NCBI RefSeq assembly: GCF_016894445.1
Contig: NZ_CP056775.1
Span: 4,156,001 to 4,220,000, forward strand
Direction: 5' to 3'
DNA length: 64,000 nucleotides
DNA from: Dyadobacter sandarakinus
GTDB lineage: Bacteria; Bacteroidota; Bacteroidia; Cytophagales; Spirosomataceae
Shown here: positions 19,708-27,959 of the stretch, piece after piece
Layout of the letters: each line of letters begins with the position of its first letter
Numbering within the stretch: position 1 is the stretch's first letter
Made by a program: the position numbers and the translations under genes
The notes under the pieces: generated by a model
What the model saw: the letters and a program-made list of their open reading frames with translations, nothing else
What the model was told of the DNA's origin: nothing
Databases searched by the model: none

Positions 19708-19782
19708 GGAGGTTGTAGCTCAGTCGGTTAGAGCGCTAGATTGTGGTTCTAGAGGTCGCGGGTTCGAGACCCGTCTCCCTCC
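19708..19782 (+). tRNA. tRNA-His (GTG)
   Basis: A full cloverleaf can be drawn: D-arm GCTC...GAGC, anticodon arm GCTAGA-TTGTGGT-TCTAG with anticodon GTG, and T-arm GCGGG-TTCGAGA-CCCGT. An extra 5' G (19708) faces a C discriminator (19782), the identity element of tRNA-His. Pairs 5-68 and 6-67 of the acceptor stem are mismatched (T-C and T-T), and those 3'-side bases lie inside the attachment core of the integrated element. No CCA is encoded. The gene remains complete because the element carries a replacement 3' end. Confidence 0.93.
19762..19778 (+). repeat. attL core (17 bp) within tRNA-His
   Basis: GTTCGAGACCCGTCTCC spans the T-loop, the T-stem 3' side and part of the acceptor 3' strand. 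The identical 17-mer occurs at 31552-31568 in the same orientation. Confidence 0.85.
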
Positions 19783-19806
19783 CTTGAAAACAGTTCAAAG
19801 TCAAAC

Positions 19807-19847
19807 AAAATGCCTGTAAATCAATGATTTGCGGGCATTTTTGTTTT
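19807..19847 (+). terminator. Intrinsic terminator after tRNA-His, element-borne
   Basis: The arms AAAATGCCTGTAAAT and ATTTGCGGGCATTTT pair with two G-T wobbles and are followed by TTGTTTTT. It sits just inside the element, so after integration the tRNA transcript ends in mobile-element sequence. Confidence 0.75.
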
Positions 19848-20031
19848 TCAGATCATATCAAAAAATGCAAAAATTCCCATGTTTTCTAGCGTCATTCGTG
19901 TAGTTCAACGCTTGACGAAAAAAGACGCTGGAAAATGCCCGTAAGTTTCTGATTGACAGCCTGTTTACGCCGTAAACATCTTGTCTGGAATGGCTGGTAA
20001 CGCGATATTTAACCACTTAAATGTTAGCGTC

Positions 20032-21252
20032 ATGTTGGAAAAAACTTTCGGCCTGTTTTTCTATCTAAAACAAGCCAAGAATCAGAAGGATGGTTTACGT
20101 TATGTTTACCTCAGAATTACCGTCGACGGCAAGCCCGTCGAAATGTCCACAAAACAGCTTTGGAGCCCCGCCAGATGGAACGTGGATGCAGGCAGAGCCA
20201 CCGGTCAGAAAGAAGACACCCGCACGCTTAACGCGTATTTGGACATGTTGAGCTCAAAAGTTTTTCAAGCGAAAAAGATTCTGATCGAGGATGACAAGGA
20301 ATTAACAGCCGAAGCATTGAAGAATGTTTTGCTCGGAAAGAGTAATGAGACTCGCACTATCCTTGAAGTCTTCCAGCGTCATAACGAGCAAATGGAAGCA
20401 CTGGTCGGCCAAGAGTTCGCTCCGCTCACCTTGAAGCGCTATAAGACGGCAAAGGAACACACGGCTTCCTTTATCAAATGGAAATACAAGAAGGATGATA
20501 TGGCGATCAGGGATTTAAATTATGAATTTATCACTGAATTCAATTTTTGGCTCCGTAGTGCACGAGGTTGCAATCATAACTCGGCGATCAAATACATGAG
20601 CAATCTGAAAAAGGTTGTACTGATCTGCGTCAATAACAAATGGTTGAAAAAGGATCCGTTTCAAGGATTTAAGCTGACAAAGAAGGAAGTTGTCAAGAAC
20701 CCGCTATCCAGGGACGAACTGAAACGACTAACTGAAAAGGTCTTTGAGGTGGAAAGAATCAGCCAGGTGCGGGACATCTTCCTATTCTGCTGCTACACCG
20801 GGCTAGCCTATGTGGATGTGAAGCAATTGAAGACGACTGATATTGTCATCGGAATGGATGGCGAGCCATGGATTGACACCACCCGCCAGAAAACGGATGC
20901 GCCTACACGTATTCCGCTGCTGGATACGGCACTGGAAATTATTGAGAAGTATAAGGATCATCCGCAATGCTGCGCGGCTGGCGTTGTGCTGCCGGTTTTG
21001 AGCAATCAGAAGATGAATGCGTACTTAAAGGAGATTGCGACTCTGTGCGGGATTTCCAAGACGCTGACTTTTCATATTGCGCGGCATACCTTTGCCACCA
21101 CGGTGACGCTGAGTAATAAGGTGCCGATTGAGACGGTTTCGAAAATGCTGGGGCATCGGTCTTTAAAGCAGACTATGATTTATGCTAAGATTTTGGACGT
21201 GAAGATTAGTGAGGATATGAAGGGGTTGCGGGAGCGGTTGAAGGGGTTGTAG
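20032..21252 (+). CDS. Tyrosine recombinase / integrase of the tRNA-His element
   Basis: The protein has 406 residues. The N-terminal arm-binding part (LFFYLKQAKNQKDGLRYVYLRI) and a SAM-like core-binding domain (residues about 100-200) precede the catalytic domain. HIARHTF gives His348 and Arg351, LGH gives His375, and the nucleophile is Tyr384 (MIYAKI). The box I arginine position reads TGLAYVDV, with Ala259 where Arg is usual. I chose ATG 20032 since Bacteroidota relatives begin MxEKTFGLxFYLK; the frame is open further upstream to a TTG at 19981. It catalyses insertion and, with a directionality factor not seen here, excision at tRNA-His. Confidence 0.92.
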   Translation: MLEKTFGLFFYLKQAKNQKDGLRYVYLRITVDGKPVEMSTKQLWSPARWNVDAGRATGQKEDTRTLNAYLDMLSSKVFQAKKILIEDDKELTAEALKNVLLGKSNETRTILEVFQRHNEQMEALVGQEFAPLTLKRYKTAKEHTASFIKWKYKKDDMAIRDLNYEFITEFNFWLRSARGCNHNSAIKYMSNLKKVVLICVNNKWLKKDPFQGFKLTKKEVVKNPLSRDELKRLTEKVFEVERISQVRDIFLFCCYTGLAYVDVKQLKTTDIVIGMDGEPWIDTTRQKTDAPTRIPLLDTALEIIEKYKDHPQCCAAGVVLPVLSNQKMNAYLKEIATLCGISKTLTFHIARHTFATTVTLSNKVPIETVSKMLGHRSLKQTMIYAKILDVKISEDMKGLRERLKGL

Positions 21253-21261
21253 TAGGAGGAG

Positions 21262-21293
21262 CGAAATGTCGGGTTTTCCAACTCGGCATTTCG
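21262..21293 (+). terminator. Hairpin after integrase
   Basis: CGAAATGTCGGGT and ACTCGGCATTTCG pair over 13 positions with two wobbles around a 6-nt loop, 10 bp after the integrase stop. There is no T-run, so terminator function is tentative. Confidence 0.4.
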
Positions 21294-21537
21294 GTTACCG
21301 CAAATGACGCAACTAATGAATCTGTTTGTAAATTTACAAAGTCCAATTAAACGGAGGTATTACGAGATTGAGACTGAATCTATATTTAGCCATATTTCTT
21401 TATATATATCGTCTCAAAAAGTTACATCAATATTCAAAATACAATATCTTTGAAATACATGAGTCTTTGAGACAATTTTTGATCATAACAGCTCAGCATG
21501 AAGATTACGACAAAAATTAATATAAGTGCGAGTACGT

Positions 21538-22239
21538 ATGGATTGGTTTTGGAAATTCTGGAAGGATTCTGTTTGGTCAAAAGTGATTGCAAATGTCATT
21601 TGGGATTATGTGCGCCCTTGGATTATTCCTCTAATAGCTAGTATTGGTGCATTCATTTGGAAATCGGTTGATAAAAAAGGTTTTTTGACGTTTATAGAAT
21701 ACCCAATCTCCTTTCCTCTTTGGGTTGGATTATTAACTACTTTGATTGTTTGGCTGGTTCTTCTTTTTGTGAAGAATTGGAGGAAGAAGCGGGCTGTTGT
21801 TCCCAGAAATCCGATTTGGGATACTCAAATCGGGGATTATACATTTGAGGAGCTGTATCGTGAGCTAAATCAGAAGCTAAGAGTCCGAACTTCAAAAATG
21901 GATAATTTAGGTATTGCTCCACCTGATACTTTAATAATTACTCAGTTCAAAGAACATTACGATAAATTTAATAAAGGATTATCCGGAGGTGAGACGTTAA
22001 TGTTAATGGCAATGGGAGAGTTAAACATGAACGATGGCGGATACATTGTAGATGTTTTGGCTCCAAAATTGACAGAATACGGCTTATTAACCGAAACAAA
22101 AAATGAGCAAGTTCTTTCCGGGAAATCGTATTTAATCGTAACATATAGGATTTCTGATCTGGGATACGAATTCTATGATTGTTTACAAGTTGTTCATCCA
22201 TTAGCACCACAATTAATTTATCGTGCAGATCATTTTTAA
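21538..22239 (+). CDS. Membrane-anchored hypothetical protein, element cargo
   Basis: The protein has 233 residues. Two membrane segments are visible, at about 25-42 and 58-80, followed by a basic stop-transfer region (KNWRKKRAVV) and a cytoplasmic domain of about 145 residues. The C-terminal half (GGETLMLMAMGELNMNDGG to SDLGYEFYDCLQ) has the spacing of a winged-helix-like fold, but I do not recognise a family. The ATG at 21538 is preferred to the in-frame GTG at 21526. It is strongly AT-rich compared with host genes. Two possible roles are membrane effector and sensor next to the DUF2971 and phosphoesterase genes; both are guesses. Confidence 0.65.
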   Translation: MDWFWKFWKDSVWSKVIANVIWDYVRPWIIPLIASIGAFIWKSVDKKGFLTFIEYPISFPLWVGLLTTLIVWLVLLFVKNWRKKRAVVPRNPIWDTQIGDYTFEELYRELNQKLRVRTSKMDNLGIAPPDTLIITQFKEHYDKFNKGLSGGETLMLMAMGELNMNDGGYIVDVLAPKLTEYGLLTETKNEQVLSGKSYLIVTYRISDLGYEFYDCLQVVHPLAPQLIYRADHF

Positions 22240-22347
22240 TCTGCACTAGGGACAGTTGCGAATGCGAAATGAAGTGAGACAAATGAGCCTTTTTTTACAT
22301 CTTCACTCTGAGTTAAGGGTAAGTAGTGTCTCGAAAACGAAAATTAC

Positions 22348-23082
22348 ATGACAAATAACGTTTTAAATTTCAAATCTGGAGAACTTGATCGTCCAATATA
22401 CCGAGTTATCACGGAGGATAGACTATTTGAGCTATTTAATGATAAAATTAATGTACTTGTTAGGCCACAGAAATGGGATGATCCATTTGAAAACTTTATT
22501 ATGAATTCAACGGGCCTGCTTCCAGACGGTCAAAAATTCTCAGTAAAATTTCGCGATCATTTCTACGGCCAATGCTGGACCAGGACCAGGGAAAGCGATG
22601 CTATTTGGCGGATTTATTCTCCGAATAAGTGTGGAGCCCGTATAACAACTACACCTAGAAAGCTGCTCACGGCACTTTACAGATCATTAGGTGACTATGC
22701 TTCGATTAGCTGTTTTATCGGAAAAGTTAACTACTATAATACAAAGGATCTTAAAACATTTCTTTTGGATAATGCATCAAATTTAATTTTAGACAGTACC
22801 GGAGTGGGCCAGGCACAAAGTTTGCTTTTTAAGCGGACGCCTTTCAAACATGAGAATGAAGTGCGAATCATATATAATTCTCAAGGCACTCACAACGATG
22901 ATATTTTTTCATTCTCAATTGATCCATTCGATCTTATAAGTGATATTGTATTTGATCCACGAATGGATTATAACCATTTTTCAAAGTCAAAGGATGCTCT
23001 GAGAAACCTAGGATTTAAAAAGAGAGTAGTTAAATCTTTGCTCTATGATATACCAGAATTATATTTTAATCTTGATAGATAG
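22348..23082 (+). CDS. DUF2971 family protein, element cargo
   Basis: The protein has 244 residues and looks soluble. The pattern YRVITEDRLFELF, then PQKWDDPFENF, then FYGQCWTRTRESDAIWRIYSP and FKHENEVRIIY matches the DUF2971 family, which recurs on mobile elements and in defence neighbourhoods. Its biochemical activity is not established to my knowledge. It lies 108 bp after the membrane protein gene and 122 bp before the metallophosphoesterase gene, all on one strand. These gaps allow separate promoters, so a single operon is possible but not shown. Confidence 0.78.
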   Translation: MTNNVLNFKSGELDRPIYRVITEDRLFELFNDKINVLVRPQKWDDPFENFIMNSTGLLPDGQKFSVKFRDHFYGQCWTRTRESDAIWRIYSPNKCGARITTTPRKLLTALYRSLGDYASISCFIGKVNYYNTKDLKTFLLDNASNLILDSTGVGQAQSLLFKRTPFKHENEVRIIYNSQGTHNDDIFSFSIDPFDLISDIVFDPRMDYNHFSKSKDALRNLGFKKRVVKSLLYDIPELYFNLDR

Positions 23083-23205
23083 GTCACTGAATATTTGCTT
23101 GATATCTTCATCAATTTATGCCTGTTGAAAAATCATCCTAACTTTTAGAACAAACGGTAGAATTCTAAATCAATCTCAAATAACAAAGATTTATTTTTAA
23201 GACAG

Positions 23206-24537
23206 ATGGCCAATATCATACTGCACTTGACTGATCTACACTTTGGATGGAATATACAGTCGCAATATCAAAGAGCGGAAAGATTATTAACGCTAAATGG
23301 AATAATAGATTCAATAGAGCAACTTCCAGATATTTGGAAACCAACAATAATCGTTATATCGGGTGATATCGGGTGGTCAGGAGTAAAAAGTGATTACGAA
23401 GACGCTTCGATCTGGATACAGCGCTTGTTGAATGTTACTGGTCTTTCATCGAACGACATCGTAGTATGCCCTGGGAATCATGACATTGAACGAGCTAAAT
23501 GTCTAAACATTATGGTGCCGACTTCGTCAGAAGATGCAGATAAAAGGCTGACGATTCCAATAGATCCAGTACTTGAAGCACCATTTACACATTTTGTCGA
23601 ATTTTGTCAAAAATTAGGCATTCCCGCTTTCAAGATAGGAAGTTCGGATTCTTCTTTGGTTGGAGAGCGAATTCTGAAAGGCCTTAGATTTATTTCTTTG
23701 AATTCGGCTTGGTATTGCCGTGATTCAGATAGGGGCAAATTATGGATTGGATATCCATTCCTGAGATTACTCGAGGCTCAGAATCAGTTGCCTATCGTAA
23801 AGGGAAATGAAGATGCAGTCTTAACCGTCGCAGTTGCTCATCATCCATTTAACTGGTTAAATGAACATGAGTCCCACTCCTATACCTCTAGGCCAAACGT
23901 TCAAGATTACTTGGCTAACCGATGCCATATTCTTTTGACTGGACATGAACATGCAGAGATAAGGCATCCGGATAGGATTGCAAATGGGATGTATCATTTT
24001 GGTGGCCCTGCGACATACGCGGGAAGTAATTACCAAAATGGATTCAGGCTGATCAAGATTGAAGATATCTACAATATTCAACACGTATCATATACGTTTG
24101 ATTCGAGAGAATCAGGTTTACAGCCCTGGAAGCAAAGTTTAGAAGGATCTCTTCCAATTTTTCTAAACAAAAAGCTTGATAATCACGAGTCCGAAAGCAA
24201 ATTAGATCATCTTTCCACTAATTACCCAATGGAGGATATTGATGGAAAATCACTAGGAGTTGGAGATTTTTTTGAATATGTTACTATCGTTAACGGTCAT
24301 ATACCCCCTCGTGAAGATAATATTCATCTTATTTCACGAGTTTTGAAGGATGATGATTGTATCGTGACTTATGGAACCAAAGATGCGTATAGTGGAATAT
24401 CCACATTTGTTTTAATACATCAAAGAATGAAGACAATCGTTCGGAGAAAACTGGATCCACAATACATATTAGACAACTTTCCAGAACAGTATCGAATTTT
24501 AACACATAAAGCAATGCAGCAAGGGCTCCACCCGTAG
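23206..24537 (+). CDS. Calcineurin-like metallophosphoesterase, element cargo
   Basis: The protein has 443 residues. All five metal-binding motifs are seen: DLH at 10-12, GDIGW with Asp54, GNHD at 90-93, AHHP at 211-214 and GHEH at 246-249. The catalytic domain occupies about residues 1-290. The remaining 150 residues are an unassigned C-terminal domain, which may decide the partner or substrate. Such enzymes cleave phosphodiesters or phosphomonoesters, and cargo versions occur beside defence genes. The gene is AT-rich and follows the DUF2971 gene. Substrate is unknown; nucleotide signal hydrolysis or nucleic-acid cleavage are both possible. Confidence 0.88.
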   Translation: MANIILHLTDLHFGWNIQSQYQRAERLLTLNGIIDSIEQLPDIWKPTIIVISGDIGWSGVKSDYEDASIWIQRLLNVTGLSSNDIVVCPGNHDIERAKCLNIMVPTSSEDADKRLTIPIDPVLEAPFTHFVEFCQKLGIPAFKIGSSDSSLVGERILKGLRFISLNSAWYCRDSDRGKLWIGYPFLRLLEAQNQLPIVKGNEDAVLTVAVAHHPFNWLNEHESHSYTSRPNVQDYLANRCHILLTGHEHAEIRHPDRIANGMYHFGGPATYAGSNYQNGFRLIKIEDIYNIQHVSYTFDSRESGLQPWKQSLEGSLPIFLNKKLDNHESESKLDHLSTNYPMEDIDGKSLGVGDFFEYVTIVNGHIPPREDNIHLISRVLKDDDCIVTYGTKDAYSGISTFVLIHQRMKTIVRRKLDPQYILDNFPEQYRILTHKAMQQGLHP

Positions 24538-25272
24538 TTTACAGCGTTAGTTAGGCGGGTTATCAGCACAGTGTGGATATTAACGAGGCCCAGGTGCAAA
24601 TGGACAAGATCAATGGTCGTATTGACTCCCTTATTAGTGCACGGAGATGTGACTAACGATACAATACTTAAGATCCCCCGTCCGGTGGAGAAGCGTAGAT
24701 TGGGTATTCAACTAAACTAATGAGAAAACACGGAAAGGTCGCATATGTAAGGTGATAATGTCGCATAAAACCAACCTTACTATAAGTCATCATACTGCAG
24801 CAGATGCATTTTTTTGGAAAGTCTCTCGATAGACTTTTGCTGAATATCTGATAGTGACATCCAAACTGCTTTGATCAGCTCACCAGACTCATAAATGGTA
24901 TCTTTCGACTGATATATACCTGATGTACTTAGTGCTGGTATCGAACAAACTCGAACATTTTCAAGAATTCTCAAACAACCACAGACAATTTCGACTTTTT
25001 TCGACCATTCTCGTTTTTTTTTGAACGGACAACTATCAGCCTGAAACCCTTCCTGATCCTAAGGCAAATTTACACAGGATAGGTAAATCCCATTTCAATA
25101 AACTAGATTCACAAATCGGCTCAGCATCTGGTTTCAAAGACTTTGAAATCCAAATGAGCCGCCTGCTTTGCGCGTCTGGCCAGATGTACGATTGTAATAC
25201 AATCGCCGGTTGCTGCGCACCCGATCTGGCCTTCCCCTCCAAAGTCGGTTCAGGTTTTTGAAGGAGTTTTTA
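24538..25272. other. Non-coding gap with a decayed coding remnant and a putative oriT
   Basis: No intact gene is convincing here. From 24573 to 24720 two short plus-strand frames read like protein (VDINEAQVQMDKINGRIDSL, then, in another frame, LKIPRPVEKRRLGIQLN and a stop at 24718), which suggests a frameshifted gene remnant of unknown type. Positions 24940-25030 hold several TCGAAC/TCGACC-like units. The part just before mobC carries the nested inverted repeats listed separately. A 64-codon minus-strand frame at 24780-24974 starts with TTG and has no support. Confidence 0.5.
25175..25231. promoter_or_regulatory. Nested inverted repeats upstream of mobC, candidate oriT
   Basis: Three symmetric elements lie within 57 bp. 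TCTGGCCAGA (25175-25184) is a perfect palindrome. CGATTGTA-A-TACAATCG (25189-25205) has perfect 8-bp arms. GGCCAGAT (25178-25185) also pairs with ATCTGGCC (25224-25231), enclosing the central hairpin. Mobilizable elements usually place oriT next to the relaxase genes, and mobC begins 41 bp downstream. An autoregulatory operator for MobC is the alternative. Confidence 0.5.
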
Positions 25273-25689
25273 ATGTTTGAAAGTGTAGATAGGATCGTGA
25301 TGAAAGAAGAAAAACCGAACAAGACAAAGCTTGTAATCTTCCGGTTAACACCCAGAGAATACGCTAATCTGGAAGCCAAACGCAGCCGCACCACATGCCG
25401 GAAATTAAGTGAATTTTTAAGGCTCTTGATCTTCAACCGACCGGTAACTGTGATCGAAAGGAACGGTTCGCAAGATCAGATGATCGGTGAATTGTCAGAG
25501 CTGCGGGATGAGCTAAACCGGCTTGGCAACAACTTCAACCAGGCGACCAAACGCCTCAACGCGGTCAACCAAATCTCAGAATTCAGAAATTGGATCGTCA
25601 GCTACGAAGCTGAAAAGACATTTCTGTTTTCAGTCCTGGACAAGATCAAATCGCAAACCGATAAAATGGCAGATCGATGGTTGCAGTGA
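25273..25689 (+). CDS. mobC: MobC-like mobilization accessory protein
   Basis: The protein has 138 residues. The N-terminal half (LVIFRLTPREYANLEAKRSR then LSEFLRLLIF) fits the ribbon-helix-helix type relaxosome proteins. The second half has the MobC pattern LRDELNRLGNNFNQATKRLN. It is expected to bind oriT and help the relaxase nick. The start ATG 25273 follows AAGGAG by 6 nt, a clear ribosome site. The gene overlaps the relaxase gene by 13 bp, so the two are translationally coupled. Confidence 0.85.
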   Translation: MFESVDRIVMKEEKPNKTKLVIFRLTPREYANLEAKRSRTTCRKLSEFLRLLIFNRPVTVIERNGSQDQMIGELSELRDELNRLGNNFNQATKRLNAVNQISEFRNWIVSYEAEKTFLFSVLDKIKSQTDKMADRWLQ

Positions 25690-26951
25690 TCCACACCAGC
25701 AGCCGACTTCGGTCAGTACTGCTATACAATGAGAACAAACTGGAACAGGGAAATGCGGAATGCATTTCGGCTATCAATTATCCCAAGGATGCGGATGCCC
25801 TAAGTTTTGATCAAAAGCTGAACCGGATTCAGTGGCAGCTGGCTTTGAACAAAAGGACGAAGGTCAATACGGTTCACGTGTCTTTGAACTTCGATCCGTC
25901 GGAAAAGTTGAGCAGAGAGCAGCTGGCGGAGATTTCGAAAACCTATTTAAAAGGTATTGGATTTGAGAAACAACCTGCCCTCGTATACGAGCATCGGGAT
26001 GCGGGTCACCCGCATGTGCATATCGTGACGACCAACATCCAAGCTGATGGCAGCCGAATATCACTGCACAACCTGGGCAAAAATCAATCGGAAAAAACTA
26101 GGAAGGAGATTGAGATAGATTTTGGTTTGGTGAAGGCACAAGACCGAAAAGCGCAGGAGTTTAATTTGAAGCCCGTCAGCATCAAAGCAGAGTATGGAAA
26201 ATCAGAAACCAAGAAGGCCATTACCAATGTGCTCGACAAGGTTTTGAACGAATACAAGTTTACCACAATGGGAGAATTGAATGCAGTGCTCAACCAATAT
26301 AATGTTGCAGCGGATATTGGCTCAGAAGGTTCGCGGATCAGAAAGAACAATGGCATCTTATACCGTGTGCTGGATAAAGATGGAAATCGGGTTGGGGTGC
26401 CCATCAAAGCAAGCGACTTTCATTTCAAGCCAACACATAGGAAGCTAAAAGTGCGTTTTCTATATAATGAGATGAATTCAAACCGTATGAAGGATTCGTT
26501 ACGTGTTAAGAATAGGATTGATTTCACATTGTATGGCAAACAAAACGTGTCATTGCCCAGGCTAATTAACATTCTTCAAAAAGACGGGATCGATACGGTG
26601 ATCCGGAAAAATGAGGACGGCAAGCTGTACGGGATCACATATTTGGACCACCGTACTAAATGTGTTTTCAATGGAAGTGCGTTGGGCAAGCAGTATAGCG
26701 CGAAGGGAATTACCGAGCGATGCATCGAGGATCCTTTTTCTCTTCATCAGCAAAAGTCTCAAAAGATAGGAATGGATTTTGGCCAGGCTGCTAGTGCAAA
26801 TAATGTTTATCATGTCGGAAATAGTAGGTCGTTGGAGAATGATAAGTCTCTTGATTCTTTGTTGTCTCCTGTTAAAGACGGCGAGTACACGCCGCATCAG
26901 TTGAAGAAGCCGAAACGGAAGAAGCAGAAAGGGTTTTCGATGGGATTTTGA
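25677..26951 (+). CDS. mobA: Relaxase / mobilization nuclease MobA
   Basis: The protein has 424 residues. The catalytic region is N-terminal: a candidate nicking Tyr17 in LLYNENKL, HVSLNF at 67-72, and the metal-binding histidine cluster HRDAGHPHVHIV (His106, 111, 113 and 115). This pattern is that of MOBP-type relaxases of Bacteroidota mobilizable elements. It would nick one strand at oriT and stay bound to the 5' end during transfer. The C-terminal 200 residues are less conserved and end in a very basic tail (PKRKKQKG). No coupling protein or type IV secretion gene is present. Confidence 0.88.
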   Translation: MVAVIHTSSRLRSVLLYNENKLEQGNAECISAINYPKDADALSFDQKLNRIQWQLALNKRTKVNTVHVSLNFDPSEKLSREQLAEISKTYLKGIGFEKQPALVYEHRDAGHPHVHIVTTNIQADGSRISLHNLGKNQSEKTRKEIEIDFGLVKAQDRKAQEFNLKPVSIKAEYGKSETKKAITNVLDKVLNEYKFTTMGELNAVLNQYNVAADIGSEGSRIRKNNGILYRVLDKDGNRVGVPIKASDFHFKPTHRKLKVRFLYNEMNSNRMKDSLRVKNRIDFTLYGKQNVSLPRLINILQKDGIDTVIRKNEDGKLYGITYLDHRTKCVFNGSALGKQYSAKGITERCIEDPFSLHQQKSQKIGMDFGQAASANNVYHVGNSRSLENDKSLDSLLSPVKDGEYTPHQLKKPKRKKQKGFSMGF

Positions 26952-26994
26952 CTTATTGAAGAAGTGCGCTTGCACCACAGCGCAACGAAAGGTA

Positions 26995-27110
26995 CAAAGC
27001 AAAAAGTGACGACGGCAAATCCATGCGGCTATTTACCGCGGCGAAAGCCGCTCCTTAAACCGCCTTATGGATTTGCAGCCAAGGGGTAAACCCCGTCACT
27101 TTTTACTTTG
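26995..27110. other. Highly folded 116-nt imperfect palindrome after mobA
   Basis: Outer arms CAAAGCAAAAAGTGACG (26995-27011) and CGTCACTTTTTACTTTG (27094-27110) pair over 17 bp with one mismatch. Inside them GCAAATCCAT (27015-27024) pairs with ATGGATTTGC (27067-27076), GCGG pairs with CCGC, and a GCGGC-GAAA-GCCGC tetraloop hairpin (27038-27051) sits at the tip. A second hairpin GGGG-TAAA-CCCC (27083-27094) lies on the 3' side. A TGCGCT/AGCGCA pair precedes it at 26965-26984. It may act as structured DNA in transfer, as RNA, or as a strong terminator. Confidence 0.8.
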
Positions 27111-27259
27111 AGTGAGATGGGCGATTGCGCTGATGTAAAAACAATAATATTATAGTTAACCATGGGGGTACAGTCAACTATAAACCCGATTTATATAATA
27201 CAGCTAAAACTACCATTTATACCTAGAAGAGTACAACATAACAAAACTTTTCAGCATTC

Positions 27260-27401
27260 TTGAAGCAACGCCTACGTGTAGTTGGTTTAATACAAGAGGA
27301 ACTAGCTTCCAAAGCGAGAGTTGGCGTGATCTTGAGCAAGGTAAGAATTGTTTAGATTAGACAAGGTGAACCAAGTAAAAGCATTAATTGGTGAGGAGTA
27401 G
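27260..27401 (+). pseudogene. Decayed XRE/HipB-like antitoxin gene
   Basis: Conceptual translation with frame changes reads LKQRLRVVGLIQEELASKARVGV, then LEQGKN, then LRLDKVNQVKALIGEE and a TAG at 27399-27401. The core of the HipB-like helix-turn-helix family (LTQEELAxKAGVG, LEQGK, LRLDKVNQVLALFG) is clearly recognisable. At least one deletion or frameshift lies between the first two pieces and another after LEQGKN, so it cannot make protein. No intact HipA kinase gene follows, so the partner toxin has been lost as well. Confidence 0.7.
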
Positions 27402-27959
27402 GGTATCTCAAATCTTAGCACTTTTTTCAAGATCATCTAGCATTGTAGGTCGGCCAGCACCAGAATCTCCCCTTAGTCCGTCAATTGGTTTCGTTTACTG
27501 CTTTCACCAATGCTAACTATTTACCTTACAGACCCATCCAAAGCAAGTGTAAGGCGAAAGATTTACCGAATATCTTCTTAAAATTCTGATGGCATTGCAA
27601 TCGCCAAGACAAACTTGCCATTTACTGTTAAACATATAATCGAGACTTCCTTCCGCAGTGTGGAAGACTACTTTTAACTGCCATTCCCGATATTCGGTAT
27701 TTGCAACACACCGCTATTATAAAATTCGATTTTAAACTTGTTTTAAATCACTAAATCGCTCATATTAAAGGTGCTTTTCAGTAATCACTAACATTCTATT
27801 ACAGGGCCAGCACAGTAGCAGAGGTCGGATGTCCGAATTGTCCGATAGGTGACATACGTCATCATGTGTCCATTTTCATATGAAAGCCAATGCTGACGTA
27901 ATCCATATGGTAATTTTTAGTTCGAATGTCTTTTCAGAAAGTAAACTCAAACTAGCACA
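27402..27959. other. AT-rich gap with probable gene debris
   Basis: No intact reading frame is supported. A minus-strand stretch near 27415-27500 reads KPIDGLRGDSGAGRPTMLDD before stops, which looks like broken coding sequence of unknown type. The last 200 bp before the TIR-like gene are AT-rich and probably hold its promoter, although I see no good -7 box. Confidence 0.4.

Noticed and set aside
24780..24974. 64-codon minus-strand frame in the element
   Set aside because: TTG start, no ribosome site, no recognisable family; the region looks non-coding.
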